Shown: positions 7,351-14,915, numbered from the stretch's first letter. The stretch: 18,279 nt of DNA from Treponema sp. (GCA_031278025.1 JAITLF010000054.1:1-18279); one strand, 5' to 3'. The notes: generated by a model from the letters alone, not told the origin. Numbers and translations: made by a program.

Positions 7351-8001
7351 TCACATACCGGTCATAACCACCATGGGTTCCCGCATATCTTCCCGGCGGT
7401 CAATATCCGACAGGGGAAGGCCCCAGGGAAGCTCCACCGGGATGATCCGGCCAGGATGCCGCGCTTTGATATGTTTAGGCGTCTCCCCTTCCCTCAGCGT
7501 GAGGAGTTCGTTCCGGAAAAAGGCCGAAAAAACGCCGGGATTGCCCGGTTTCCCCTGAAATCTGCCTTCCACTATACAGCCGGGCCGCCGGGCATCCAGT
7601 ATGCGCCCTACCGTTGCAACGTCAAGGAAGGGCTGGTCGCAGGGGAAAAACGCATAGTAGCTGTTTCCGGCGGGAGGGACGCGGAGCGGAGCGGCCACTA
7701 CCCCCAGGCGTACGCTTTCCCGCCGGCCCTTTTCAGGCGCGGCGTTGCGTATTACCGCTGGGGTAACGGCGGCCTTGTACGCTAAGGTGGCCTCGTCCGC
7801 CAAGGCTGCGACACGGTCGTCGGCGCAGACAAAAAAAACCCGTTCCCATACCTTCATGCTCAAGACAATATCCAGCGTATACCGCGCCAGGGGTTTACCC
7901 CGGAAGGGAACAAGCAGTTTGTTTTCATCGCCGAAACGCCGGGAAAACCCCGACGCCATAAGGATGGCAAAGAGGGAATCTTCCACCATTCGGCGCGGCA
8001 C
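7351..8001 (-). CDS. MobA/MocA-like molybdopterin nucleotidyltransferase
   Basis: This 216-residue protein is an NTP-transferase of the GT-A fold that resembles MocA (CTP:molybdopterin cytidylyltransferase) and MobA. The nucleotide motif ILMASGFSRRFGDENK lies at 13-28, the metal-binding segment FFPCDQPFL at about 118-126, and GKPGNPGVFS and LPLSDIDRREDM toward the C-terminus match the family. The start is set at GTG 8001, one base after the upstream permease stop, because AAGGGGAA inside the permease end is well spaced for it; ATG at 7989 or 8040 are alternatives. Enzymes of this group charge the cofactor for xanthine dehydrogenase-type hydroxylases. Its place at the end of a purine-type importer operon supports a link to purine oxidation, but no such enzyme is in the window. 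Confidence 0.82.
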   Translation of the reverse strand: MPRRMVEDSLFAILMASGFSRRFGDENKLLVPFRGKPLARYTLDIVLSMKVWERVFFVCADDRVAALADEATLAYKAAVTPAVIRNAAPEKGRRESVRLGVVAAPLRVPPAGNSYYAFFPCDQPFLDVATVGRILDARRPGCIVEGRFQGKPGNPGVFSAFFRNELLTLREGETPKHIKARHPGRIIPVELPWGLPLSDIDRREDMREPMVVMTGM

Positions 8002-8002
8002 G

Positions 8003-8962
8003 TCAGCGTTTCCCCTTGTCAAAAAATTCGCCCAAAACACGGGGCGGGTGGTTGTGGCGGGAAAAGAAAATCAGAAGCAGCAGGGTCAGCACATAGGGCA
8101 ACGCCAGCAGGAGGTCCGAATAGTTTGAGGGCATACCAAGGAATAGGCAGAGCTGGTAGCCGCTGGATTTGGCGAAGCCGAAGAAGAGGCACACCCCAAG
8201 CGTCGGGAGGATCTTCCAGTTCCCAAAGATAAGGGCCGCTATGGAAAGGTAACCATAGCCCATGTAGATGCTGGGGGAATATTGAGCCGAGATGGAATAA
8301 GCCAGGAAGATGCCCCCCAGCCCGGAAAGCGCGCCGCAGATCATCACCGCGGCAACCCGCGTCTCGGCCACATTGCCTCCGGCGGCGTCGAGGCTGGCGG
8401 GACTTTCGCCGCAGGAACGCAGGCGTAGGCCAAAGGGTGTCTTGTACAGCACGTACCAGGCAATGAGGGCAACCGCGAGGATCACAAGCTCGAAGGGGTA
8501 CATGTTCTTGAAGAGGCCCCCCAAAACCGGTATGCGGGAAAGCGCCGGCACGGTGAACCGAACCGAAATGCCAATCTGAAATTTATTCGACGCCTCGCCG
8601 GTAAGGGCGCTGTTGATGACGCTGGTAAAGAAGGTGGTAAGGGCCATAGCCAGGGTGTTGATCACCGACCCGGAGATCACCTGCTGGGCGCGGAACTTGA
8701 CGCACAAGGCCGCGTGGATCAGGGAAAACAGGAGGCCCCCCGTCATGGCCGCCGCCATAGCCACATAGATAAGCCAGGATGCCCCGGCGCCGAAGCTCCT
8801 GCCCAGGAGCGTTACCGTCAAAGCGCCGGCAAACGCGCCGAAGCCCTGAAGACCCTCCAGGGCCAGCATGGTAACCCCGCTACGCTCGCAATAGATTCCC
8901 CCTATCGCCATGATCAACAAGGGCATGGCAAAGGAAAGGCCGTCAATGAAAATCATATCCAT
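8003..8962 (-). CDS. ABC importer permease, BMP/nucleoside type (subunit 2)
   Basis: This 319-residue hydrophobic protein belongs to the BPD_transp_2 permease group, in the branch resembling NupQ/YufQ of nucleoside importers. Recognisable parts are the N-terminal MPLLIMAIGGIYCERSGV, LALEGLQGFGAF, the cytoplasmic loop KTPFGLRLRSCGESPASLDAAG, which contacts the ATPase, and SGLGGIFLAYS. The start is ATG 8962, which shares a base with the stop of the upstream permease (TAATG) and has AGGGGGGA upstream; the longer ORF back to 9031 lies inside the neighbour. It should form the membrane channel together with the other permease in the inner membrane. Confidence 0.92.
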   Translation of the reverse strand: MDMIFIDGLSFAMPLLIMAIGGIYCERSGVTMLALEGLQGFGAFAGALTVTLLGRSFGAGASWLIYVAMAAAMTGGLLFSLIHAALCVKFRAQQVISGSVINTLAMALTTFFTSVINSALTGEASNKFQIGISVRFTVPALSRIPVLGGLFKNMYPFELVILAVALIAWYVLYKTPFGLRLRSCGESPASLDAAGGNVAETRVAAVMICGALSGLGGIFLAYSISAQYSPSIYMGYGYLSIAALIFGNWKILPTLGVCLFFGFAKSSGYQLCLFLGMPSNYSDLLLALPYVLTLLLLIFFSRHNHPPRVLGEFFDKGKR

Positions 8963-10098
8963 TAACGTATCCCCCCTGCCCTGGGACGGGCAATGCGGGA
9001 ACGGGCGTACCAGCGGATATAGGCGGCGCACGCGCTGAAGAGGAGCAGGAAGCCTGTGATGACCAGTGCGATTTCCGGAGGCGCTTTGATACGGGAACTC
9101 ATGTAGACGCTGCCCTTTTGGAAGATCGTTACCAGTACGGAAGCGAAAATCGCGCCGACCGGACTGGAATTGCCCAGGAGGGATACCGCGATGGCGTCAT
9201 AGCCCAGGGTCGCCAGCGTTTTAGGGACAATGTTGTTGTAGTACCCCAGGTAGTAGGTAACCCCCGCCAAGCCCCCAAGCACACCGGAAATGCCCATGGC
9301 AAGGACGATGATGCGCCCTTCCCTGATGCCGGCGTATTGGGCGGCATCCCGGTTCATACCCACCGCCTTGAGTTCAAAGCCCACCGTGGTCCGTTCTAAA
9401 AGGAAGCGTATGATGAACACCGCCGCGATGGCGATGAGTATGCCCAGAGGAAGGGTGGGCCGTAGCCGGCCCAGGGCAAGTCCCGTAATGGTGAGCCGGG
9501 AAGCGGGACTACATACCCGTGAGGATCGGGTGATAATATCCGCGAAATAAGTGTTAATGTAAAAACCCGTCACATAATTAGTGATATAATTGAACATAAT
9601 GGTAGAAACTACCTCGTGGATGTTGAACCGGTACTTGAGAAAGCCGACCAGCGCCCCCATGACGCCTCCGGCGGCAATGCCGATGAGGATCACCAGAGGC
9701 CGGGCGGCCAGGGCGGGAAGGGTGCTGTACCCCACCAGCATCATGGCGAGGAAGCCCGACGCCAGCATCTGCCCGGCTATACCAATGTTGAACATCCCTG
9801 CCTTTAAGGAAACCACCATAGCAAGGGCGGCCAGAAGCATTGGAGCGAGGATCCCCAGGAAGGAAAGGAAATCGGTGAACATATTCTGCCCTCCGGCATA
9901 GGAGGGCCGCATCATGAACCCTGAACCCTGGAGGAAGGCGGCAAAGGCCGAAAGGGGATTTTTCCCCAGGACGAGGAGCAAAACCGATGCGGCCAGCAGG
10001 GTCAGAACCACAAAGAAAAGGGGAACCGCCGCCTGAGTGGTCCGGTCATCCGCCAGGAAACGCCAGAAAACGCCCCGCTTAACGCCGTTCTCTTTCAT
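8962..10098 (-). CDS. ABC importer permease, BMP/nucleoside type (subunit 1)
   Basis: This 378-residue membrane protein is the partner permease, resembling NupP/YufP. It has an N-terminal helix (PLFFVVLTLLAASVLLLVL), the family segment KAGMFNIGIAGQMLASGF, a loop FNIHEVVSTIMFNYI, the coupling-type loop RTTVGFELKAVGMNRDAAQYAGI, and a run of further helices to the C-terminus. It starts 2 nt after the ATPase stop with GGGAT just ahead, so translation is probably coupled. It is longer than the second permease, as is usual for this pair. Two different permeases, one double-domain ATPase and one binding protein make a complete BMP-type importer. Confidence 0.92.
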   Translation of the reverse strand: MKENGVKRGVFWRFLADDRTTQAAVPLFFVVLTLLAASVLLLVLGKNPLSAFAAFLQGSGFMMRPSYAGGQNMFTDFLSFLGILAPMLLAALAMVVSLKAGMFNIGIAGQMLASGFLAMMLVGYSTLPALAARPLVILIGIAAGGVMGALVGFLKYRFNIHEVVSTIMFNYITNYVTGFYINTYFADIITRSSRVCSPASRLTITGLALGRLRPTLPLGILIAIAAVFIIRFLLERTTVGFELKAVGMNRDAAQYAGIREGRIIVLAMGISGVLGGLAGVTYYLGYYNNIVPKTLATLGYDAIAVSLLGNSSPVGAIFASVLVTIFQKGSVYMSSRIKAPPEIALVITGFLLLFSACAAYIRWYARSRIARPRAGGIR

Positions 10099-10100
10099 GA

Positions 10101-11633
10101 TTATCCCGTTACCCCCATCATGTACTCCCCCACTTCATTGGTACTGAGCGTGTCCGCTGGGGCTATGTTTTGCAGCTTTCCGTTGTAGATGACTCCTATG
10201 GTATCCGCCAGACTCATCACTTCATCAAGCTCCAGGGAAATAAGGAGTATCGCCTTGCCCCGATCCCGTTCTTCAAGAATCTGCTGCTGAATGTTTTCGA
10301 TGGCACCTATGTCAAGGCCCCGGGTAGGCTGGACAAAGATGAGGAAGTCCGAATCCAGGGAGATTTCCCGGGCCACGATGGCCTTTTGCTGATTGCCGCC
10401 GCTCATGGACCGGGTAAGGGTTTTCCCCCCCTGTCCGCCGCGTATGTCGTAGCGGAGGATAAGGCGGTCGGCAAAATCCCGAAAGCCCCCCTCGTTCAAA
10501 ACCCCGTTAACGGAAAAGGGCGGCAGGTAATACCGCTTGATTGCCAGGTTGTCCCGAAGGGTAAAATCCAGAACTAGGCCGTACTTCTGCCGGTCTTCGG
10601 GGATGTAGGAAAGGCCCGCGTCAATGCGCTCTCGTATGCGGGCGGCGGTAATGTCCTTTCCGTTAAGGCGTATGCTCCCCCGGCTGGGCTTTAAGAGGCC
10701 CGCAATGGCGTCGGCGATTTCAACCTGGCCGTTTCCCGAAACCCCGGCAATGGCGAAAATCTCTCCCCCCCGGATGGAGAACGAAACGTCTTTTACTACC
10801 TCGAACCGCCATTCGTTCCGCACCGTAAGTCCCTCCACTTCCAGGACCACATCCCGAAAACGGGGAGCCTTCTTCTCCCGGATAAAGGAGACTTCCCGGC
10901 CAACCATGAGGTTTGCCATTTCCCGCGTCGAGGTATCCGCCACATTCAGAACCGCTATTAGCCTGCCCCGGCGCAAAATGGCGCAACGGTCGGCGATCTT
11001 TTTTATCTCTTCAAGTTTATGGGTGATGAGAATGATGGTCTTTCCCTTGTCCCGGAGTTCCCGCATGACATTCAACAGGAATTCGATCTCCTGGGGGGTA
11101 AGCACCGCAGTCGGCTCGTCGAAGATTAAAATTTCCGCATCCCGGTAGAGCATCTTGAGGATCTCCACCCGTTGCCGGACGGAGACGTTCACCTGATCGA
11201 TGCGCAGATCCGGATCAACGTCCAGGCCGTAGGAATGGGAAAGCTCCCTGATCCTGCGGGAGGCGCTTTTGACATCCACCCAGGGAAAGACCCTGAGCAG
11301 TTTCTTTACCGGCTCCAAACCAAGGATGATATTTTCCGCTATGGTATAAGTCGGCGCCAGTTTGAAGTGCTGATGCACCATGCCTATATTGAGGGCCGCC
11401 GCGTCCCTCGAAGACGATAGGGCGACATTTCGCCCCCGGACAAAAATTTCCCCTTCGTCGCATTCGTACATTCCAAAGAGTATGCTCATCAAGGTAGATT
11501 TACCCGCCCCGTTTTCGCCGAGGAAGGCAAAAATCTCGCCTTTTTTAATGCCAATGGAGATGTCGTTGTTTGCCAAAACGCCGGGAAACCGTTTGGTGAT
11601 ATGCCGCATTTCAACAATATAGTCATCCGCCAT
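10101..11633 (-). CDS. ABC importer ATPase with two nucleotide-binding domains (BMP/nucleoside type)
   Basis: This 510-residue cytoplasmic protein carries two ABC ATPase domains in tandem, as in NupO/YufO and RbsA. Domain 1 has Walker A GENGAGKST at 39-47, the signature region NVSVRQRVEILK, and Walker B ILIFDEPTAVLT. Domain 2 has the degenerate P-loop AGVSGNGQVEIADA typical of this branch, signature SMSGGNQQKAIVAREI, and LIFVQPTRGLD in place of a catalytic glutamate, also a normal feature of this family, so only one site is expected to be fully active. The start is ATG 11633, preceded by GCGAGGAG; the 11-codon longer ORF to 11666 lacks such a site. It lies 39 nt after the cupin gene and immediately before the two permeases. 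Confidence 0.93.
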   Translation of the reverse strand: MADDYIVEMRHITKRFPGVLANNDISIGIKKGEIFAFLGENGAGKSTLMSILFGMYECDEGEIFVRGRNVALSSSRDAAALNIGMVHQHFKLAPTYTIAENIILGLEPVKKLLRVFPWVDVKSASRRIRELSHSYGLDVDPDLRIDQVNVSVRQRVEILKMLYRDAEILIFDEPTAVLTPQEIEFLLNVMRELRDKGKTIILITHKLEEIKKIADRCAILRRGRLIAVLNVADTSTREMANLMVGREVSFIREKKAPRFRDVVLEVEGLTVRNEWRFEVVKDVSFSIRGGEIFAIAGVSGNGQVEIADAIAGLLKPSRGSIRLNGKDITAARIRERIDAGLSYIPEDRQKYGLVLDFTLRDNLAIKRYYLPPFSVNGVLNEGGFRDFADRLILRYDIRGGQGGKTLTRSMSGGNQQKAIVAREISLDSDFLIFVQPTRGLDIGAIENIQQQILEERDRGKAILLISLELDEVMSLADTIGVIYNGKLQNIAPADTLSTNEVGEYMMGVTG

Positions 11634-11672
11634 GCCGTTCTCCTCGCTTTTTGGTTCTCTTCCCACTGCCGG

Positions 11673-12176
11673 TTACAGGCCGGGGAGGGAAAAGTCTTCC
11701 CAGTGAAAACCCGGAGAAACCGCGCAGGACACAAGGACATAGGGACCTTCCCTGACCTCCGCAGCCTGCCATACCTCAGGGGGAACCACCCCATAGAACG
11801 CTTCCCCCTTGTCCGGGTCCGTCCCGATGCGGTAATGCTCGTAAAAACCGCCGGGAACAGCTGCGTCCGGCAGCGGACCGGCCACCTCCTCCGGCGTACT
11901 GCCCCGACCGCCCAGACTCAGCTCCAGAGTACCACCGGCATGCCAGAGCCAGATTTCCGCGGACTTGACCTGGTGCCAGGCAGAACGGCTTCCGGCCTCA
12001 AGAAGGTAGTGGATGAGGGTACAAACGGAGCGTCCGCCGGAACGGCCGCCTGTGTATCGGGGAGGAAGGACGCTTGCGGGTATGGTAAGATCCGCCCTCC
12101 AGAGTTCCCGGTACCAGCCACCTTCGGCGTGGGGCTTGAGTTCAAGTTTTTCTATCCAATAGTCCGCGTCCTTCAT
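11673..12176 (-). CDS. Cupin_5 (DUF985) family protein
   Basis: This 167-residue single-domain protein matches DUF985 along its length: LKPHAEGGWYRELWRA at the start, LIHYLLEAGSRSAWHQV, SAEIWLWHAGGTLEL, then VVPPEVWQAAE and LVSCAVSPGFHWEDF. It should fold as a cupin beta-barrel; the WHQV and EIW segments hold the likely pocket residues. The family's reaction is not established; sugar or nucleotide-sugar binding has been suggested for relatives. GAGGAGG lies 10 nt before the ATG. It sits between the binding-protein gene and the ATPase gene, after a terminator hairpin, so it probably opens the lower part of the transcript. Its placement hints at a role in handling the imported substrate, which is only a guess. 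Confidence 0.88.
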   Translation of the reverse strand: MKDADYWIEKLELKPHAEGGWYRELWRADLTIPASVLPPRYTGGRSGGRSVCTLIHYLLEAGSRSAWHQVKSAEIWLWHAGGTLELSLGGRGSTPEEVAGPLPDAAVPGGFYEHYRIGTDPDKGEAFYGVVPPEVWQAAEVREGPYVLVSCAVSPGFHWEDFSLPGL

Positions 12177-12225
12177 GACGGTCTAATCCTCCTCAGTATT
12201 TCCTCAGCGCCTCTTGCGCTTCGCG

Positions 12226-12277
12226 TATAAAAATAGAGGCTGTTCCAAAACTTCAGTTTTTTGGAACAGCCCCTATT
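12226..12277 (-). terminator. Intrinsic terminator (or attenuator) after the BMP gene
   Basis: A perfect 13-bp stem (12238-12250 with 12259-12271, GGCTGTTCCAAAA on the plus strand) has an 8-nt loop and extends five more pairs past one mismatch. On the minus strand the stem runs into CTATTTTTATA, a good T-tract. It lies 25 nt after the binding-protein stop and before the rest of the operon, so it would leave the binding protein in excess over the membrane parts if read-through is partial. Confidence 0.8.
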
Positions 12278-12301
12278 GCATATTTATACCTTGCAGACTT
12301 C

Positions 12302-13420
12302 TTACAGACCGGGGAAAGAGGTGGGATTGTGGCCGTTAAAGTTTGCTGCCGGAACGATGCCCCCGGCCTTGAGCTTCCCGTAGGCGTCCTGAAGTTTGCT
12401 CAAAGTGTTGGCCGAAAGGTTATGCCGACCCTGAGCGCTCACAAATCCGGTGGAATCCGTGGAAGCCCCCAGCAGATCGTTCTTGCCCTTGAAGGTTCCG
12501 TCCTTGATGGCCTGGAGTTGTTTGGTAACGTTGGTATGCATCACTTTAAGGGCCGAGGTAAGGATGATGTTGCCGTTCCCTTTTGCGCCGTCATCATACT
12601 GATCCGTATCGACACCGACGAGGTATACGTTGTTTGCTTCCTTTGCCGCAGTGAACACACCGTTGCCGGAAGCGCCGGCAGCCACAAAGAGCACGTCCAC
12701 ACCTTGAGCGATAAGGGCTTCGCCTACCACCTTGCCGGTAGCTTCATCGGCAAAACCGCCTATGTAGTTACCGCCTACCGGTTTGCCGGTTACATCGGTC
12801 CCCGCGTAGGAGGGAAGCTCAATATAAACGGCGTTACTCCCATAGTACTTGTTGGCGTAATTCACTCCGCTCATAAAGCCGAATTGATAGTTCACGTTGG
12901 AAGGGAAGGCCATGCCGTTGACCACCGCCACCTTGCCGGTCTTGGTTTCCAGAGCCGCCGTGATTCCGGCGAAGAAACCACTTTCTTCCTCGTGGAATTG
13001 CATGGAATACACGTTGTTCAGCTCTATGGTATTGCCTGCGGCGTCTGTGGGAGCGGTATCCACCAGGATCGCCTTATGGTCAGGATTTTCTTGAAAGATT
13101 GCTCCCACCGGGGCAAACTGAAATCCCGGCAGGACCACCACATCGTAATCGGCGATTATATCCGCCACCGCCTGAACGACCTTTGCCATGTCCGGTTCCT
13201 TGACAGGGGTAACCGTTGCCTCGGGGTTAGCCTTGATGAATTCCAGGATACCGTTGTAGCAATCCTGGCCGAAAGAACCGTCATCCACCCCGGAAGTGGT
13301 TACGATAGCCACTTTGAGCCCGGAAGCCGGCGCCGCCTGCTTGCCGCCGCCGGCGTACAAGGGCAAGATCATACAGAAGACCAACGCAAGGGCAATGGAC
13401 CATTTAAACACAGATTTCAT
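12302..13420 (-). CDS. BMP-family substrate-binding protein (purine nucleoside-type)
   Basis: This 372-residue protein is a periplasmic binding protein of the basic membrane protein (BMP) family, whose members PnrA/TmpC of Treponema pallidum and BmpA-D of Borrelia bind purine nucleosides. After a signal peptide ending LPLYAGGGKQ, the mature part begins LKVAIVTTSGVDDGSFGQDCYNG, followed by YDVVVLPGFQF, a typical SGFFAG segment, VAVVNGM, FGFMSGVNYA and VDVLFVAAGASGNGVFTAA. The hinge and ligand loops are in family order and length is normal. The signal lacks a clean lipobox (Cys16 lies inside the hydrophobic core), so a cleaved, soluble protein is likelier than a lipoprotein. AAGGAGG precedes the ATG. 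It is the promoter-proximal gene of the importer cluster. Ligand identity is inferred from the family. Confidence 0.92.
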   Translation of the reverse strand: MKSVFKWSIALALVFCMILPLYAGGGKQAAPASGLKVAIVTTSGVDDGSFGQDCYNGILEFIKANPEATVTPVKEPDMAKVVQAVADIIADYDVVVLPGFQFAPVGAIFQENPDHKAILVDTAPTDAAGNTIELNNVYSMQFHEEESGFFAGITAALETKTGKVAVVNGMAFPSNVNYQFGFMSGVNYANKYYGSNAVYIELPSYAGTDVTGKPVGGNYIGGFADEATGKVVGEALIAQGVDVLFVAAGASGNGVFTAAKEANNVYLVGVDTDQYDDGAKGNGNIILTSALKVMHTNVTKQLQAIKDGTFKGKNDLLGASTDSTGFVSAQGRHNLSANTLSKLQDAYGKLKAGGIVPAANFNGHNPTSFPGL

Positions 13421-13455
13421 TTTTTCCTCCTTAAAAATCTGAGACTAACTTCCTT

Positions 13456-13484
13456 GATATAGCACAAGGAAGGGGGGATGTCAA
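13456..13484 (-). promoter_or_regulatory. Sigma70-type promoter of the BMP importer operon
   Basis: On the minus strand TTGACA (13479-13484, exact consensus) is followed after 17 bp by TATATC (13456-13461), with TGC just ahead that fits an extended -10. A run of six C lies in the spacer. The predicted leader is about 30 nt and contains AAGGAGG before the ATG at 13420. No riboswitch-like fold can fit in so short a leader. Confidence 0.7.
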
Positions 13485-13576
13485 TTCTTTTGAGCGGAAT
13501 GCGCAGGGCGGGCGCATTAAAAACGGGGGAAAGCAGCGGCAAAAGAAGCCAATAAAGGCGAGATAGGGAGGCAATT

Positions 13577-13822
13577 ATGATCCCCGAAACCGTGCCGCCC
13601 ATCATCGGCTTTTTTAGCGATATCAAAGACCCGCGGATCGGCCGCACGAAATGCTATCCCCTTATCGAAGTTATTCCCAAACACGATGCATACCGCCGGG
13701 TCTTTAGCCGGCTCAACCACCTGGCCGGCGCCCGGGCAGCCGAAAACCGGCTGGCGTTTGCCCTGGTGAAGACCGGCAGTACCTTACGGAACCTCCTCCG
13801 GCCAACCCTTGCGGATGTTTAA
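13577..13822 (+). pseudogene. Shrunken ISAs1-type transposase remnant
   Basis: The 81-codon ORF begins after GGGAGG and reads GFFSDIKDPRIGRTKCYPLI, which resembles the N-terminal DDE-associated domain of ISAs1-family transposases (F-x-D/E-I/L-x-DPR-x-x-R-x-x-HPL). It is followed directly by PKHDAYRRVFSRLN, similar to the family's (I)PSHDTFxRVFxxL, which normally lies some 50 residues later. The remaining ~35 residues include a possible C-terminal family piece (AENRLAFALVK). The catalytic core is absent, so this is a relic made by internal deletion rather than a working enzyme. Identification rests on motif memory only. It ends just before repeat array C. Confidence 0.55.
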
Positions 13823-13835
13823 TGCGCTCGCCCTT

Positions 13836-14068
13836 GAAGTTCCAGACCTCATTTCTTGAAGTTTCAGACCTCATTTCTTGAAGTTCCAGACCTGGGTCTT
13901 GAAGTTCCAGACCCAGGTCTCGAAGTTCCAGACCTGGGTCTTGAAGTTCCAGACCTGGGTCTAGAAGTTCCAGACCTGGGTCTTGAAGTTCCAGACCTGG
14001 GTCTAGAAGTTTCAGACCTGGGTCTTGAAGTTTCAGACCCAGGTCTCGAAGTTCCAGACCTGGGTCTG
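13836..14068. repeat. Tandem array C: eleven palindromic units of 21-22 bp
   Basis: Units start at 13836, 13858, 13880, 13901, 13922, 13943, 13964, 13985, 14006, 14027 and 14048; the first two are 22 bp and the rest 21 bp. The first two share GAAGTT(T/C)CAGACCTCATTT. The other nine carry GAAGTT(T/C)C followed by the dyad AGACC-NN-GGTCT, in which the centre is TG in seven units and CA in two (13901 and 14027), so the dyad core is effectively flipped in those two. There are no spacers. Long ORFs on both strands here are a by-product of the 21-bp period. Confidence 0.95.
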
Positions 14069-14132
14069 GCATCAAAAAACCGGGATCCGGCAGCGCCGGA
14101 CCCATAGTTTAATTTTCCATAAGGAGGAAAAT

Positions 14133-14299
14133 ATGGCAGATTGGCTTCCCGCACGGGAACAGGATTTGGCGGATTTATGCCAAAAATGGGCGGCGGTTCT
14201 AGGGGAGGGGCGAAAATCACCGCCTGCGGCTGGAATCCGGCGGACTGCACGGCGCTGCTCGGACCCCGGCGGGGGTGTGGGGGGCTGGGAAATAAGTAA
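14133..14299 (+). pseudogene. Frameshifted and truncated small gene
   Basis: AAGGAGG lies 6 nt before ATG 14133, and the first 26 codons read MADWLPAREQDLADLCQKW then AAVLGEG. In this frame the sequence then becomes arginine- and proline-rich without sense, whereas the -1 frame from 14210 continues naturally as GAKITACGWNPADCTALLG before stopping at 14297-14299. The shift falls in a G-rich run (GGGGAGGGG at 14202-14210), consistent with a one-base slip. I recall similar N-termini in longer treponemal proteins of unknown function, but that is not a database result. The corrected product is only about 55 residues, so the 3' part is also probably lost at a junction near 14285. Confidence 0.5.
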
Positions 14300-14437
14300 A
14301 TCGGCTATTTGCAGACGATTCTCCAGATTCACCATCCCAGATTCAAGCGTTCCTGGTTTTTGATCTATAAGCGACTCTAAATTAGTAATAAGCGGGTGTT
14401 TTCCATCTTTTACAGGTTCAGAACTTAAAAGTACCAG
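14285..14437 (-). pseudogene. Possible minus-strand gene fragment (no recognised family)
   Basis: The minus strand encodes a protein-like run of about 50 residues, including SSEPVKDGKHPLITNLESLI and MVNLENRLQIADLLIS, just after a TAA at 14438-14440. Base composition is more AT-rich than the adjacent plus-strand remnant, and the sense-like part ends where that remnant ends, which suggests a recombination junction. I do not recognise the family. The remaining DNA, 14440-14780, has ORFs of 70-88 codons on both strands, none convincing. Confidence 0.25.
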
Positions 14438-14782
14438 TTAGACCTCCGCAATATCAAACTGGCAGCGGTCGCCCAAAAAGCCCGCCGCACCGTCTCAATG
14501 GTATCACAGGTTATCTGCGGGGTCAAAAATTCGCGTTGCCGTGGCCAGGAATTCAAAGCATCACCCATCGGGTTCATCTCCCCAAACGAAAAGGATAAAA
14601 GCGGACCAGTTTTCATGGAGAAAACGACTGAACGGGAAAATGTTACGGTATGCCAAGGGCGGAAAGGTTGTTTCTTACGCAACAATTTCAAGAGGGGTTT
14701 TTGCGCCGTTTTACAATGGGGCTTTTATGAGACAAAAAATGTGGGTCTAAAAAGGCTGGTGTAACTGTGCGGGAAATGTTGG

Positions 14783-14881
14783 AAACACGGCAACCACCCC
14801 CCTGGTCCGTACCCCCAACCCGGACCGGCAGCCCGCCGGGCAGGGGTGGGGGTACTGACCAGGGGGGTGGTTGCCGTGTTT
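14783..14881. repeat. 99-nt near-perfect inverted repeat (giant hairpin)
   Basis: The outer arms, 14783-14807 and 14857-14881, are perfect reverse complements over 25 bp. After one mismatch a further perfect 9-bp pair follows (GTACCCCCA at 14809-14817, TGGGGGTAC at 14847-14855). The tip holds a smaller stem, CCGGC/GCCGG, with loop AGCCC. The element sits 34 nt beyond the stop of the 671-residue minus-strand gene and could terminate or protect that transcript, although no T-run follows on either strand in the classical place. It may also be a foldback element or MITE. Confidence 0.85.
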
Positions 14882-14915
14882 TTCCGCGATGGTGGATTTG
14901 GCATCGCTGAAGAAA

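Noticed and set aside
12329..13462. 377-residue plus-strand ORF
   Set aside because: It is antisense to the clearly identified BMP gene and shows no family features; high GC keeps the opposite frame open.
13421..13500. Purine riboswitch before the BMP gene
   Set aside because: The predicted leader is only about 30 nt, too short for an aptamer, and no conserved fold is seen.
13713..14107. ORFs of 83-130 residues on both strands with DPGLELQ or LEVPDLG repeats
   Set aside because: Open frames on both strands are an artefact of the 21-bp repeats; no ribosome site or non-repeat domain supports them.
14498..14764. 88-residue plus-strand ORF and the opposing 88-residue minus-strand ORF at 14425-14691
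   Set aside because: Neither has a ribosome site or recognisable domain, and they overlap; left as unassigned DNA.
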